Assembly (NCBI GenBank): GCA_020850715.1
Contig: JADZED010000017.1
Span: forward strand, 1 to 42,987
DNA from: Acidobacteriota bacterium
GTDB taxonomy: Bacteria; Acidobacteriota; Vicinamibacteria; Vicinamibacterales; CAVVIG01
Length of the DNA stretch: 42,987 bases
Direction: 5' to 3'
Part shown: positions 37,171 to 42,987 of the stretch, in pieces
Layout: every line of letters starts with the position of its first letter
Numbering within the stretch: position 1 is the first letter of the stretch
Translations under genes and position numbers: made by a program
Notes under the pieces: model-generated
Told to the model about the DNA's origin: nothing
The model's database searches: none
The model's input: only the letters and a program-made list of their open reading frames with translations

Positions 37171-37866
37171 GGGCTGGCCTCCGCCGACCGCCCAGGCGTC
37201 GACCGACTGGCGCCACAAGGCCTCGACGCCCGGATCGATCGGCTGGACCGATGCGCCGCAGAACGTGATCGCCATCTGCGAGGACCTTCGCTCCCAGACT
37301 CTGGTGGCCAGCACTGGCGCGGGCAGGCCGCGGGCCCGCAGCGTGAATTGCGGCGGGATCTGCGCGTTCGAGCCCGGAAGGGCGACCTGAACCCCCCCAT
37401 ACGCGACTTCCACGAGCTCGGCCCGCAGGCCGTCGATGGCCGCCGGAACCGGCAGGCTGAGGCGCGTCCTCTGCCAGCGGCGGGTGGCGATGGATGGGGC
37501 GGCATCCGCCCGGACCGCGCGGCCGCTCCGGACGGCCTCGACCAGCCGGTCCAAAGCCACGGGCTGGTGCATGTAGGCGGCGCCGAGCCGCCGCGCCTCG
37601 GCCTCGGTCTGCGCATCGTAGGCGCAGTCGACGACGATGCTGGCGCCGCGTCCCCCGGCAGAGTGGAGCAGCGCGAGCTGCAGGCCGTTGAACGCGGCCA
37701 GGCGCACGGCCGTGATGAGCACGTCGGACCGATGGGTCTCGAGCAGGCGCTTGGCTGCGGCGAACGAGCAGGCCGATGTGACGTGAAACCCGGCACGCGA
37801 CAGACACTCGTTCACGGCCGCCGGCAGCTCGGACTCCTCGCCTACGATAAGCACGGATCGCGTCAC
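37162..37866 (-). CDS. Degenerate receiver - PilZ protein
   Basis: In this 234-aa protein, residues 1-115 have a response-regulator fold (MTRSVLIVGEESELPAAVNECLSRAG, then DVLITAVRL) but Ala53 replaces the phosphoacceptor Asp, so it is probably not phosphorylated in the usual way. Residues about 125-220 form a PilZ domain with RRWQR (RxxxR) intact, while the second c-di-GMP motif, normally D/N-x-S-x-x-G, reads VAYGG. Binding of c-di-GMP is therefore possible but weakened. It converges on the kinase gene (9-bp overlap) and has a strong sigma-54 promoter upstream at 37958-37973. PilZ proteins commonly control exopolysaccharide export after synthesis, and the placement beside CpsD fits that. Confidence 0.85.
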   Translation of the reverse strand: MTRSVLIVGEESELPAAVNECLSRAGFHVTSACSFAAAKRLLETHRSDVLITAVRLAAFNGLQLALLHSAGGRGASIVVDCAYDAQTEAEARRLGAAYMHQPVALDRLVEAVRSGRAVRADAAPSIATRRWQRTRLSLPVPAAIDGLRAELVEVAYGGVQVALPGSNAQIPPQFTLRARGLPAPVLATRVWERRSSQMAITFCGASVQPIDPGVEALWRQSVDAWAVGGGQPSL

Positions 37867-38332
37867 AACCCTCTTGAATCAGGATGACGGCCGGGACTGT
37901 CGATTGAAATGGGAGCCGCGGGATGCCACTTGAACGCCCCCGCGCTTTCATTTGTGCAGCAACCAATGTGCCGGAAGAAGCGCGCCGATGCACTTTCTGT
38001 GAAGGCCCGCAGACCGCAGTCAAACGGCGCGGCGCCCGTGCGAATCGCGGCGGCGGTCGACGGGCAGCGCTGAACCGAGACTCCGTCGGGTCCCGCCGGC
38101 CGTGCCGCCTCTCCAACAAGTCATACATCGGCCGGATCTTCTTCTTCGAAATCACGGACTTGCCATCGCTGGCGGGCGTCGTGTCGCGCCGCGGCGTCCG
38201 GGCGCCGCCGGGCCGCTGGCGCGGCGGTCCGTGGCGGCCGACCGCCGGCCGGCAGGCGCCGGGCCGCGGGACGGGCGGGAGTTGACCGCCAAGCGCCCGC
38301 GCCACTATCATTAAATCCGGCTTGACGGATTT
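37867..38332. other. 466-bp intergenic region with sigma-54 promoter and ArsR-type operator
   Basis: The region separates the leftward receiver-PilZ gene from the rightward ArsR-methyltransferase gene. It holds the minus-strand -24/-12 promoter (37958-37973) and an inverted repeat directly before and into the ArsR start codon (38312-38333). The stretch 38166-38279 is extremely GC-rich by eye, with many GCC/GGC runs. No credible small gene or RNA is seen. Confidence 0.6.
37958..37973 (-). promoter_or_regulatory. Sigma-54 (-24/-12) promoter of the receiver-PilZ gene
   Basis: Read on the minus strand: CGGCAC, 5 bp, TTGCT, matching TGGCAC-N5-TTGCW at ten of eleven positions, with GG and GC at the correct ten-base spacing. 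Expected start point is about 37947, giving an 81-nt leader to the ATG at 37866. Its quality equals that of the site at 31450, so both are probably read by the activators in this locus. Confidence 0.82.
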
Positions 38333-38333
38333 A
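38312..38333. promoter_or_regulatory. Inverted-repeat operator at the ArsR-methyltransferase start
   Basis: TAAATCCG (38312-38319) and CGGATTTA (38326-38333) are perfect 8-bp arms around a 6-bp spacer, ending at the first base of the ATG. This is the size and place of an ArsR-family autoregulatory operator. The AT-rich arms stand out in GC-rich DNA. Confidence 0.65.
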
Positions 38334-39298
38334 TGAGCGGTCGCGCACCGGCCATCCTGGATCACCTGTCCGCGCTGTCGGACCAGACGCGCAGCCGCCT
38401 CCTGCTGCTCCTCGATCGCCACGAGCTGACGGTCTCTGAGCTGTGTGCCGTCGTGCAGCTGCCGCAGTCCACCGTCAGCCGCCACCTGAAGGCGCTCGCC
38501 GACTCGGGCTGGATCGGCGCCCGCGCCGAGGGCCCGAGCAACCTGTACACGATGACCCGCGAGGTCGACGCCCCGGTCCGGCGGCTGTGGCTGCTGGTGC
38601 GCGAGCAGGTCGGCGCCTCGGCCGCCGCGGCCCAGGATCAGCGCCGGCTCCAGGCCGCGCTCGCCGGCCGCCGCACCAAGTCGCAGGAGTTCTTCTCCTC
38701 GTCGGCCGGGCAGTGGGATCGCCTGCGCGACGAGCTGTTCGGCGATCGGTTCCATCTGCTGGCGCTCGGCGGCCTGGCCGACAGGCGCTGGACCGTCGGC
38801 GATCTGGGCTGCGGCACCGGCCAGGTGAGCGCGGCGCTTGCCCCCTTCGTCGCGCGCGTCATCGGGGTCGACGCCTCGGCCGCGATGCTGCAGGCCGCCC
38901 GGCGCCGGCTGCGCGGCGTCGCCAACATCGAATTGCGGCGCGGGGACCTGGAAGCGCTGCCGATCGACGATGCCCGGCTGGATGCCGCCTCGCTCATGCT
39001 CGTCCTGCACCATCTGCCCGAGCCCGAGCGGGCGCTGGCCGAGGTTGCGCGCGTGCTGAGGCCGGGCGGACGCCTGCTGCTGGTGGACATGCTGCCGCAC
39101 GATCGCGAGCGCTACCGCCGGCAGATGGGGCACGTCTGGCTCGGCTTCCCCGACGATCACATCCGCCGCGCGCTGAGCGACGTCGGCTTCGAGGAGATTC
39201 GCATCGTGTCGCTGCCGCCGGACCCCAGGAGCAAGGGGCCGGCGCTGTTCACCGCCGCCGCCGTCAACCGCACGCCGCCAGCGGCCGCCAGAATCTAG
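38333..39298 (+). CDS. ArsR-family regulator fused to SAM-dependent methyltransferase
   Basis: This 321-aa fusion starts with an ArsR winged helix (residues about 5-85: [46 protein letters not shown]). A class I methyltransferase follows (about 120-300: [64 protein letters not shown]), with motif I and the acidic ribose-binding residue in place. No Cys metal site is seen in the HTH, so metals are unlikely ligands. Sitting 28 bp before ahcY, it most likely senses SAH or SAM through the methyltransferase-like pocket and controls SAH recycling, like SahR-type regulators, though fused here. Whether it still methylates anything is unknown. Confidence 0.9.
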   Translation: MSGRAPAILDHLSALSDQTRSRLLLLLDRHELTVSELCAVVQLPQSTVSRHLKALADSGWIGARAEGPSNLYTMTREVDAPVRRLWLLVREQVGASAAAAQDQRRLQAALAGRRTKSQEFFSSSAGQWDRLRDELFGDRFHLLALGGLADRRWTVGDLGCGTGQVSAALAPFVARVIGVDASAAMLQAARRRLRGVANIELRRGDLEALPIDDARLDAASLMLVLHHLPEPERALAEVARVLRPGGRLLLVDMLPHDRERYRRQMGHVWLGFPDDHIRRALSDVGFEEIRIVSLPPDPRSKGPALFTAAAVNRTPPAAARI

Positions 39299-39326
39299 CC
39301 CAGGATCTCGAGAGGAGAGCACGCAA

Positions 39327-40826
39327 ATGGCCACAGTCGCCGACAAGCTTCACCCCTTCGCGGCCGCTATCGCGGCGGGCCGCGAGCCCTACAAGGTCCG
39401 CAGCCTCGCCGAGGCGGAATTCGGCCGCAAGGAAATCCGCCTCGCGGAGCAGGAGATGCCGGGGCTGATGGCCCTCCGCCGCCAGCATGCCGCCGCCAGG
39501 CCGCTGGCGGGCGCGCGGATCATGGGCTCGCTGCACATGACCATCCAGACGGCCGTGCTCATCGAGACGCTCGTCGAGCTCGGCGCCGACGTGCGCTGGG
39601 TGTCGTGCAACATCTTCTCGACCCAGGACCACGCGGCCGCAGCCGTCGTCGTCGGCCGGCCCGAGTCGGGCGGCACGCCGGCGGCGCCGAACGGGACGCC
39701 CGTGTTCGCCTGGAAGGGCGAGACGCTCGCCGAGTACTGGTGGTGCACCGAGCAGGCGCTCGAGTGGCCCGATGGCGGCGGGCCGACGCTCATCGTCGAC
39801 GATGGGGGCGACGCGACGCTGCTGGTGCACAAAGGCGTCGAGTTCGAGCGGGCCGGCAGGGTGCCCGCGTTCGACGCCGGCACGGAGCCGGAGGAGTGGG
39901 GCGTCATCCTCGAGACGGTGCGCGCGTCGATGTCGGGCGACGCGGGGCGCTACAGGCGGATCGCGTCGACGATTCGCGGCGTGAGCGAGGAGACGACCAC
40001 CGGCGTGCACCGGCTGTATCAGATGATGGAGGCGGGCACGCTGCTCTTCCCCGCCATCAACGTCAACGACTCGGTGACCAAGAGCAAGTTCGACAACATC
40101 TACGGCTGCCGCCACTCGCTGCCCGACGGCCTCGCCCGCGCGACCGACGTGATGCTGGGCGGCAAGGTCGCGGTCGTGTTCGGCTACGGCGAGGTTGGCA
40201 AGGGGTGCGCGCAGGCGCTGCGGGGCCAGGGCTGCCGCGTGATCGTGACCGAGATCGATCCGATCTGCGCGCTGCAGGCGGCAATGGAAGGGTTCCAGGT
40301 GGCGACGCTCGCCGAGGTCGTCTCGACCGCCGACATCTTCATCACGGCGACGGGCAACCAGAACATCATCACCGTCGACGACATGGCGAAGATGAAGGAC
40401 AAGGCAATCGTCGGCAACATCGGCCATTTCGACAACGAGATCGACATGGCCGGCCTCAAGCGCCGCGCCGGCGTGCAGCGGATCAACATCAAGCCGCAGT
40501 ACGACGAGTTCCGCTTCCCCGACGGCCACAGCGTGATGGTGCTCGCCGAGGGCCGCCTGCTGAATCTCGGCTGCGCCACCGGGCACCCGAGCTTCGTGAT
40601 GTCGGCGTCGTTCACCAACCAGGTCATCGCGCAGCTCGAGCTGCACGGCAACACGGGCCGGTACGAGAAGAAGGTGTACATGCTGCCGAAGCACCTGGAC
40701 GAGCAGGTGGCGCGGCTGCATCTCGATCACCTGGGCGTGAAGCTGACGACGCTGTCGAAGGAACAGGCCGACTACATCGGCGTGCCGGTGGAGGGCCCGT
40801 ACAAGCCGGAGCACTACCGCTACTAG
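39327..40826 (+). CDS. ahcY: Adenosylhomocysteinase
   Basis: This 499-aa enzyme hydrolyses S-adenosylhomocysteine to adenosine and homocysteine using tightly bound NAD. Seen: [29 protein letters not shown], the NAD-binding [18 protein letters not shown] near 275-292, [39 protein letters not shown] and the C-terminal [15 protein letters not shown]. Length fits the bacterial form with the extra insertion relative to the short form. AGGAG about eleven bases before ATG 39327 supports the start. Co-transcription with the ArsR-methyltransferase gene is likely, and the operator at 38312 would control both. A strong hairpin follows at 40842-40873. Confidence 0.97.
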   Translation: MATVADKLHPFAAAIAAGREPYKVRSLAEAEFGRKEIRLAEQEMPGLMALRRQHAAARPLAGARIMGSLHMTIQTAVLIETLVELGADVRWVSCNIFSTQDHAAAAVVVGRPESGGTPAAPNGTPVFAWKGETLAEYWWCTEQALEWPDGGGPTLIVDDGGDATLLVHKGVEFERAGRVPAFDAGTEPEEWGVILETVRASMSGDAGRYRRIASTIRGVSEETTTGVHRLYQMMEAGTLLFPAINVNDSVTKSKFDNIYGCRHSLPDGLARATDVMLGGKVAVVFGYGEVGKGCAQALRGQGCRVIVTEIDPICALQAAMEGFQVATLAEVVSTADIFITATGNQNIITVDDMAKMKDKAIVGNIGHFDNEIDMAGLKRRAGVQRINIKPQYDEFRFPDGHSVMVLAEGRLLNLGCATGHPSFVMSASFTNQVIAQLELHGNTGRYEKKVYMLPKHLDEQVARLHLDHLGVKLTTLSKEQADYIGVPVEGPYKPEHYRY

Positions 40827-40841
40827 ACCCGTACACGGCGA

Positions 40842-40873
40842 GACCCCGGGCGCGGCTGGCGTCCCGGGGTCTG
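40842..40873. terminator. Strong hairpin between ahcY and the convergent small gene
   Basis: AGACCCCGGG (40842-40851) and CCCGGGGTCT (40864-40873) are perfect 10-bp arms around a 12-nt loop in the gap between convergent genes. No long T-run follows on either strand, so it would be a weak or Rho-assisted terminator, or a 3'-end stabiliser, for both. Confidence 0.6.
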
Positions 40874-40913
40874 CGCGATTTCCCGTGCCCGATGCTCGAT
40901 CGCCGGCGGGCGC

Positions 40914-41276
40914 CTACCGCGAAACCATCTTCAACGCATCGGCGCTGAGCGTCGACTTGCCGCCCTCTTCGGTGACCTCGCCCGTGATCTCCACCGTGTG
41001 CGTCATGTGCGCGACCAGCTTCGCGTTCTTGTCGGCCGAGAGGCCGCCGGCAATCGTGTAGACCTCGCCGTCGGCGGTCACGAGCGCGACCGGCTGCCCC
41101 TTCGTCGCGCACTCCTTCGTGCAGTCGGCGTGCGCGGCGCCCCGGTTCTTGGCGTCCTTGGTGAAGCAGTTCAGGTCCACGAGCTCGCCTTTCACCGTGA
41201 CCGGCGCCGCCAGCACGGGCGCGCTGAGCGCGGCGAGGAATACCATCGTCGACATCCCGGCAAACAGCTTCTGCAT
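40914..41276 (-). CDS. Small secreted Cys-containing protein of unknown function
   Basis: This 120-aa protein has a clear signal peptide (MSTMVFLAALSAPVLAAP). The mature part is about 98 residues of beta-rich sequence: VTVKGELVDLNCFTKDAKNRGAAHADCTKECATKGQPVALVTADGEVYTI, then a second half with VEITGEV. Three Cys and one His (NCF, HADC, KEC) could bind a metal or form a disulfide. The pattern recalls small periplasmic OB-fold-like proteins with a CxxxC site, but I cannot name it. ATG 41276 has AGGAGGGG about seven bases upstream, so the start is secure. It is transcribed away from the his leader. Confidence 0.82.
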   Translation of the reverse strand: MQKLFAGMSTMVFLAALSAPVLAAPVTVKGELVDLNCFTKDAKNRGAAHADCTKECATKGQPVALVTADGEVYTIAGGLSADKNAKLVAHMTHTVEITGEVTEEGGKSTLSADALKMVSR

Positions 41277-41494
41277 CTTCGCCCCTCCTGAAACTCAGAT
41301 GTGGCCATTCGAACGGACGATCTTACCTCGGATGCTCGAGACTGCCGAATTGTCGCTACGACATGGCCGGATTCACGGCATCTTCGAGGTGCCGGAATGC
41401 TCCTGTCAGATCCTGCACGGCGAAGCTCTTCCTGGCGCGCCCCGGACCGGCGGCCGTTTGACAGGTTGGACGACGAACAGGTAGGCTCTTGGCC

Positions 41495-41563
41495 GTGATC
41501 CGCCGACACCATCCTGCGAATCATCCCCGCGGCTCTCGGGCCGGCGGAGCGCGCGTGATCTAA
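41495..41563 (+). CDS. Putative histidine leader peptide
   Basis: GTG 41495 opens a 22-codon frame, [20 protein letters not shown] then VI and TAA. Three His codons (41507-41509, 41510-41512, 41522-41524) lie among the first ten. The frame lies just before a terminator and hisI, the setting of a histidine attenuator. AGGTAGG ends nine bases before the GTG and could serve as its ribosome-binding site. Stalling at the His codons would cover the 5' half of the hairpin at 41527-41547. Three His in ten codons is modest compared with seven in E. coli, so chance is not excluded. Confidence 0.55.
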   Translation: MIRRHHPANHPRGSRAGGARVI

Positions 41564-41608
41564 GGGTCGATCCGAACCAACCGACCAACGCACACGTCAG
41601 CCCCGCCG
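41527..41608 (+). promoter_or_regulatory. Competing pause hairpin and antiterminator of the putative his attenuator
   Basis: CCGCGGC (41527-41533) pairs with GCC-G-GCGG (41540-41547, one bulge) to form a pause hairpin inside the leader frame. Its 3' arm, CGGCGG at 41542-41547, can instead pair with CCGCCG at 41603-41608, the 5' arm of the terminator. The two foldings exclude each other, as in classic amino-acid attenuators. Confidence 0.5.
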
Positions 41609-41628
41609 CAATCCGGCGGGGCTTTTTT
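41599..41628 (+). terminator. hisI: Rho-independent terminator 8 bp before hisI
   Basis: AGCCCCGCCG (41599-41608), a 5-nt loop, CGGCGGGGCT (41614-41623) and a run of six T (41623-41628) form a textbook intrinsic terminator on the plus strand. No complete upstream plus-strand gene needs ending here (ahcY stops about 770 bp earlier), so it most likely acts as a regulated terminator for the his genes. Confidence 0.9.
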
Positions 41629-41635
41629 CGTCTAT

Positions 41636-41980
41636 ATGGACTTTTCCAAGCTCGACGGTCTGATTCCAGCGGTCATCCAGGATTACGTGTCGAACGAGGT
41701 CCTGATGGTCGGCTTCATGAACGAGCAGGCGCTGGCGGAGACCCGCCGCACCGGCTTCGCGACCTTCTTCAGCCGCACCCGCAACACCCTGTGGACGAAG
41801 GGGGAGACGTCGGGCAACCGGCTGGAGGTCGTCGACGCGCTGGTCGACTGCGACAACGACACGCTGCTGCTGAGGGTGAAGCGTCTCGGAGACGGCAAGG
41901 TGTGCCACACGGGCGAGCGGACCTGTTTCTTTCGTCCGCTCGCCGAGACGACCGACTCGAAAGGCACGACGCGGGCATGA
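41636..41980 (+). CDS. hisI: Phosphoribosyl-AMP cyclohydrolase
   Basis: This 114-aa enzyme opens the adenine ring of PR-AMP in the third step of histidine synthesis. It has [15 protein letters not shown], the hallmark [28 protein letters not shown] with metal-binding Cys and Asp residues, and [11 protein letters not shown] with the second Cys pair. It is the stand-alone cyclohydrolase, with no PR-ATP pyrophosphatase (HisE) half. ATG 41636 follows the terminator by only seven bases and no clear Shine-Dalgarno is seen; the T-run occupies its place. It overlaps hisG by 4 bp (ATGA). Confidence 0.96.
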   Translation: MDFSKLDGLIPAVIQDYVSNEVLMVGFMNEQALAETRRTGFATFFSRTRNTLWTKGETSGNRLEVVDALVDCDNDTLLLRVKRLGDGKVCHTGERTCFFRPLAETTDSKGTTRA

Positions 41981-42864
41981 CACTGAAGCTCGGCATCCCC
42001 AAGGGGTCGCTGCAGGAGGCGACCCTCCAGTTGTTCGGCCGCGCGGGCTTCAACATCCTCGTCGGCTCGCGATCGTATTTTCCGACGATCGACGACCCCG
42101 AGATCGAGTGCATGCTCATCCGGGCGCAGGAGATGGCGCGCTACGTGTCGGTTGGCGTGCTCGACGCAGGGCTCACCGGCCAGGACTGGATCGCCGAGCA
42201 CGAACTGGGCGACGGGACGACCGGTGTGCTCGCGAGCATCGCCGATCTGGTGTACGCGAAGCAGAGCTTCGGCAGGGTACGCTGGGTGCTCGCGGCGCCC
42301 GAGGACTCGACGTTCCGCGCGCCGCAGGATCTCGCGGGCGGGACGGTGGCGACCGAACTGGTGCGCGTCTCGCGCGAGTACTTCAGGAAGCTGGGCGTCC
42401 CGGTGAGCGTCGAGTTCTCGTGGGGGGCGACCGAGGTCAAGCCGCCGACGCTCGCCGACGCGATCGTCGAAGTCACCGAGACCGGCTCGTCGCTCCGCGC
42501 CAACCGCCTGCGCATCCTCGACACGGTGATGGAGTCCAATACGCAGTTCATCGCCAATCGCGGCGCGCTGGCGGACCCCTGGAAGCGCGGCAAGATCGAG
42601 AACGTCGCGCTGCTGCTCAAGGCGGCCATGGAGGCGCACGGGCGGGTCGGCATCATGTTGAACGTCCGCCGCGCCGATCTCGCCGCGGTGCTCGCCCTGC
42701 TCCCGGCCCTCCAGCGACCGACGATCTCGGCGCTGAGCGACGAGGACTGGGTGGCGCTGAACACGATCATCGAGGAGCGGACGGTGCGCGATCTGATCCC
42801 GAAGCTGAAGGCGGCGCGCGCCCAGGGCATCGTCGAGTATCCGTTGAACAAGATTGTGCTCTAG
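41977..42864 (+). CDS. hisG: ATP phosphoribosyltransferase, long regulated form
   Basis: This 295-aa protein catalyses the first committed step of histidine synthesis. The catalytic part shows [30 protein letters not shown] and [32 protein letters not shown] (PRPP-binding loop). A C-terminal 75-residue domain ([30 protein letters not shown], then [10 protein letters not shown]) is the ACT-like histidine-binding regulatory domain of the long HisG form, so no HisZ is needed. It overlaps hisI by 4 bp. The remaining his genes are not visible: the sequence after it carries an inverted repeat and the start of another gene. Confidence 0.96.
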   Translation: MTLKLGIPKGSLQEATLQLFGRAGFNILVGSRSYFPTIDDPEIECMLIRAQEMARYVSVGVLDAGLTGQDWIAEHELGDGTTGVLASIADLVYAKQSFGRVRWVLAAPEDSTFRAPQDLAGGTVATELVRVSREYFRKLGVPVSVEFSWGATEVKPPTLADAIVEVTETGSSLRANRLRILDTVMESNTQFIANRGALADPWKRGKIENVALLLKAAMEAHGRVGIMLNVRRADLAAVLALLPALQRPTISALSDEDWVALNTIIEERTVRDLIPKLKAARAQGIVEYPLNKIVL

Positions 42865-42905
42865 TCCCAGTACAAGCGCGTTTGCGGCTCGGCGGGTAAA
42901 CAAAA

Positions 42906-42986
42906 CACTCGAAATGTCCGTACCTCAGAGCAGAGTTTCACGGCGGCCCACCAGAAGCTCTGACGCCAGGAGGGACATTTCGAGTG
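42906..42986. repeat. Perfect 14-bp inverted repeat at the window end (possible mobile-element end)
   Basis: CACTCGAAATGTCC (42906-42919) and GGACATTTCGAGTG (42973-42986) flank 53 bp, 42 bp after hisG. The second arm ends on a GTG (42984-42986) preceded by AGGAGG at 42968-42973, ten bases upstream, so another gene probably starts here and leaves the window. A large loop with perfect arms fits a transposase promoter region between repeats or a regulator operator. Confidence 0.55.
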
Positions 42987-42987
42987 A

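Larger units (their letters stand above)
41277..41635. other. Divergent region holding a putative his leader and terminator
   Basis: This 359-bp gap between the secreted small protein (leftward) and hisI (rightward) holds a short His-containing reading frame, a hairpin and a strong terminator, described separately. A TTGACA at 41458-41463 with TAGGCT at 41482-41487 (18-bp spacing) is a possible promoter, and AGGTAGG at 41479-41485 reads as a Shine-Dalgarno before GTG 41495; these two readings exclude each other. The part 41277-41457 shows nothing else I can support, apart from a TAAGAT on the minus strand that could be a -10 for the small gene. Confidence 0.5.

Noticed and set aside
37921..38314. 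Small plus-strand proteins in the gap before the ArsR gene
   Set aside because: The candidate frames are Arg/Gly/Pro-rich, lack ribosome sites and have no recognisable features.

Overview
This is a high-GC (roughly 70% by eye), gene-dense bacterial chromosome segment. Genes are tightly packed, with many ATGA/GTGA stop-start overlaps and frequent GTG starts. The gene content suggests a Gram-negative envelope with an elaborate secreted polysaccharide: Wza-type exporter, outer-membrane barrel, chain-length/BY-kinase pair, and sigma-54 activators. An Acidobacteriota (Vicinamibacteria-like) origin is my best guess, but that is inference from gene content and base composition; no rRNA or other marker is present.

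Layout. (1) 1-8345, minus strand: the start of a natural-product operon running leftward off the window. Order of transcription is type II thioesterase, Sfp-type phosphopantetheinyl transferase, MbtH-like protein, PAPS sulfotransferase, an unusual acyl-ligase/KR/ACP protein, then a ketosynthase-led PKS cut by the window edge. The MbtH protein implies an NRPS adenylation domain outside the window. (2) 8685-23581, plus strand: a polysaccharide locus. It holds a degenerate nucleotidyltransferase/left-handed beta-helix protein, a PhyH dioxygenase, a beta-helix protein fused to a polyprenyl-phosphate sugar transferase, an unknown toroid-like protein, a WecG/TagA transferase, a Wzy-like ligase/polymerase, a sulfotransferase, a GT4, an unknown NodB-like protein, an AsnB-type amidotransferase and a secreted right-handed beta-helix protein. 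(3) 23512-29243, minus strand: polysaccharide deacetylase, WecB epimerase, a stand-alone sigma-54 activator and a heparinase-like lyase. (4) 29302-37866: GT4, an alpha/beta hydrolase lacking the nucleophile, a second sigma-54 activator followed by Wza, barrel, Wzz and CpsD genes, and a convergent receiver-PilZ protein. (5) 38333-42864: ArsR-methyltransferase plus ahcY (SAH metabolism), a small secreted Cys protein, and hisI-hisG preceded by what looks like a histidine attenuator. The window ends in a perfect 14-bp inverted repeat and the start codon of a further gene.

How it fits together. Two good -24/-12 promoter matches are visible. One (31450-31465, plus) lies before the activator-wza-wzz-cpsD operon and one (37958-37973, minus) before the receiver-PilZ gene. 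Two sigma-54 activators without sensory domains lie in the same locus. The simplest model is a sigma-54-switched export module with a PilZ protein under the same control, linked to a biosynthetic operon for a sulfated, possibly deacetylated polysaccharide. The two activators share an unusual C-terminal module that I do not recognise beyond a Fis-like core. No Wzx flippase or exosortase is present in the window.
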